This document shows positions 17,217 through 18,162 of a stretch of DNA of 18,162 nt, in pieces (the stretch's first letter is position 1; each line of letters opens with the position of its first letter). The translations under genes and the position numbers were made by a program. The notes under the pieces are model-generated. The model had not been told where the DNA came from. It saw only the letters and a program-made list of their open reading frames with translations, and made no database searches. The stretch comes from Patescibacteria group bacterium UBA5532 (GTDB lineage: Bacteria > Patescibacteriota > Gracilibacteria > BD1-5 > UBA2023): NCBI GenBank assembly GCA_002426885.1, contig DINU01000021.1, positions 1-18,162 on the forward strand, in the 5' to 3' direction.

Positions 17217-18155
17217 ATGAGAACTGCTGTCACCCAAGAGGAGCACTCTGCAAATGTGTGTGCTTCCTGAGGAGGTCCAGACAAAACACAAGCTATTGTC
17301 GCTAAAATCATGAGGTACGCCCCTTTTTGGGATGAAGAAGTAAATAATTTTCTGATAGAACAAACCAACCATTCTCAGGAATCTTGTGAAGCAATTTCAC
17401 CACAAGAACAATGGAGAGAGGTGTGTAAGAATCTAGACTTTAGAATGCAACCTATCCGAAGGCTCGACGGAAGTCACTATCGCTCAGAAGTCCTCCTTAA
17501 GCCTGTGAATACTTTTATAAATATCCCTTGATTGTGACATTTTGAGAAGAAATATTCTATCCCTGAGATTATCGAGCTCGCGGAGAAGACGGGAAATACA
17601 TTCGAGCTACTCGAGAAAGCCCTCGAGTTCGCCTTCGAAAAAGCTTCCAGGGAGCCAGAATCGATACTCTCCGTGAATGCATACATCGAGGATTTTCTTG
17701 AGAAAGATCCAGAAAATGGAAGAAATAAACTCATAGAACTGGTCAAAAAATTACAAGGAAAATATCAAGAAGTAATACAAAATCATATTATTATAGAATT
17801 TCTCGAAGCACCCTGTACACAAGAATACAAAGATATATTTTCAAAAAATGGAGAAGCACAAAAAGTAGAAAATACTATAAATATGCTGTGCCAGATACTA
17901 AACATGCTCCAAGAGCAAGGATTTCGGATCAGTCTTGACGATATTGATAAAGACAATGAGAATTTTACACTTATTATTCTGATACGACTTATTGCAAAAG
18001 GTGTATATTTTGATGAGCTCAAGATTACAGGAAATCTCACTCAAAATCTTATCTCTATGCAGGGGGATATTACTCATCAGAATATAGAAGAAAAGATAGC
18101 TAAATGGAGAGCTATGAGCAATTGGAATAATCTCGGTGCTTATATAGTACACTAA
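17217..18155 (+). CDS. divergent EAL-domain protein
   Basis: A 312-residue cytoplasmic protein whose main part follows the order of an EAL (c-di-GMP phosphodiesterase) domain: MQPIRRLDG then SEVLLK (Glu91, matching the Glu of EAL), IIELAEKTG, LSVNAYIEDF (Asn154), IIIEFLE (Glu194, Glu197), GFRISLDD (Asp241, Asp242) and DELKIT (Lys269). The main metal and catalytic residues thus seem kept, but the DFGTGYSS loop is replaced by DDIDKDNENFT, so activity is uncertain; it may only bind the nucleotide, or something else. Residues 1-70 precede the domain and are unknown. Three TGA codons (17268, 17529, 17535) are Gly. It sits 15 bases after ybaB, probably in one transcript. Confidence 0.72.
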
Positions 18156-18162
18156 CTTAAAT

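Noticed and set aside
1..18162. tRNA, rRNA, insertion sequence or attachment site
   Set aside because: No cloverleaf, rRNA-like stretch, transposase motif or flanking terminal repeat was found by eye on either strand.

Overview
The decisive observation is that TGA is not a stop here. Conserved families continue without a break through in-frame TGA codons, which fall at invariant glycines: the PEGL motif of a P-type ATPase, the glycine that opens the Walker A loop of PilT, and positions inside MltG and TsaC. Real ends are only TAA or TAG. I count about 75 in-frame TGA codons over 15 of the 18 complete genes. UGA = Gly (genetic code 25) is known from the candidate phyla Absconditabacteria (SR1) and Gracilibacteria (BD1-5) of the Patescibacteria/CPR, so the window most likely comes from one of these. 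All coordinates below use that code, so many genes are fusions of what the standard code shows as fragments.

Layout. 171-3600, minus strand: a tight operon reading zinc-ribbon protein, one-span repeat protein, tsaC, mltG, followed by a coiled-coil hypothetical with its own promoter. 3756-5486, plus: a 576-residue orphan protein. 5476-6231, minus: an AbiEi-like winged-helix regulator. 6406-9030, plus: a Ca2+-type P2 ATPase. 9046-10299, minus: a lipoprotein with 15 UGA-glycines. 10465-11364, plus: a secreted CHAP-like cysteine amidase without a single UGA, ending in two terminator hairpins. 11427-12895, minus: a BatA-type VWA membrane protein and a small partner. 12896-13238: a gap with a possible decayed ORF. 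13239-16785, minus: a four-gene cluster of disordered/coiled-coil protein, PilT ATPase, polytopic membrane protein and small two-span cysteine protein, which looks like a minimal pilus or secretion device. 16902-18155, plus: ybaB/ebfC followed by a divergent EAL-domain protein.

How it fits together. Cell-envelope functions dominate: peptidoglycan cutting (MltG, CHAP), PilT-driven surface machinery, a VWA membrane complex, a lipoprotein and Ca2+ export. This suits an ultrasmall, surface-attached or host-dependent cell, but that is inference. Promoters can be read in several gaps, the best being a divergent pair at 16815-16865 in which one palindromic TTGCAA can serve as -35 element for both directions.

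Most interesting: the recoding itself, the PilT-centred cluster, the orphan UGA-rich proteins, the EAL homologue next to ybaB, and the UGA-free CHAP gene as a candidate recent import. No database search was possible; family calls rest on motifs read by eye.
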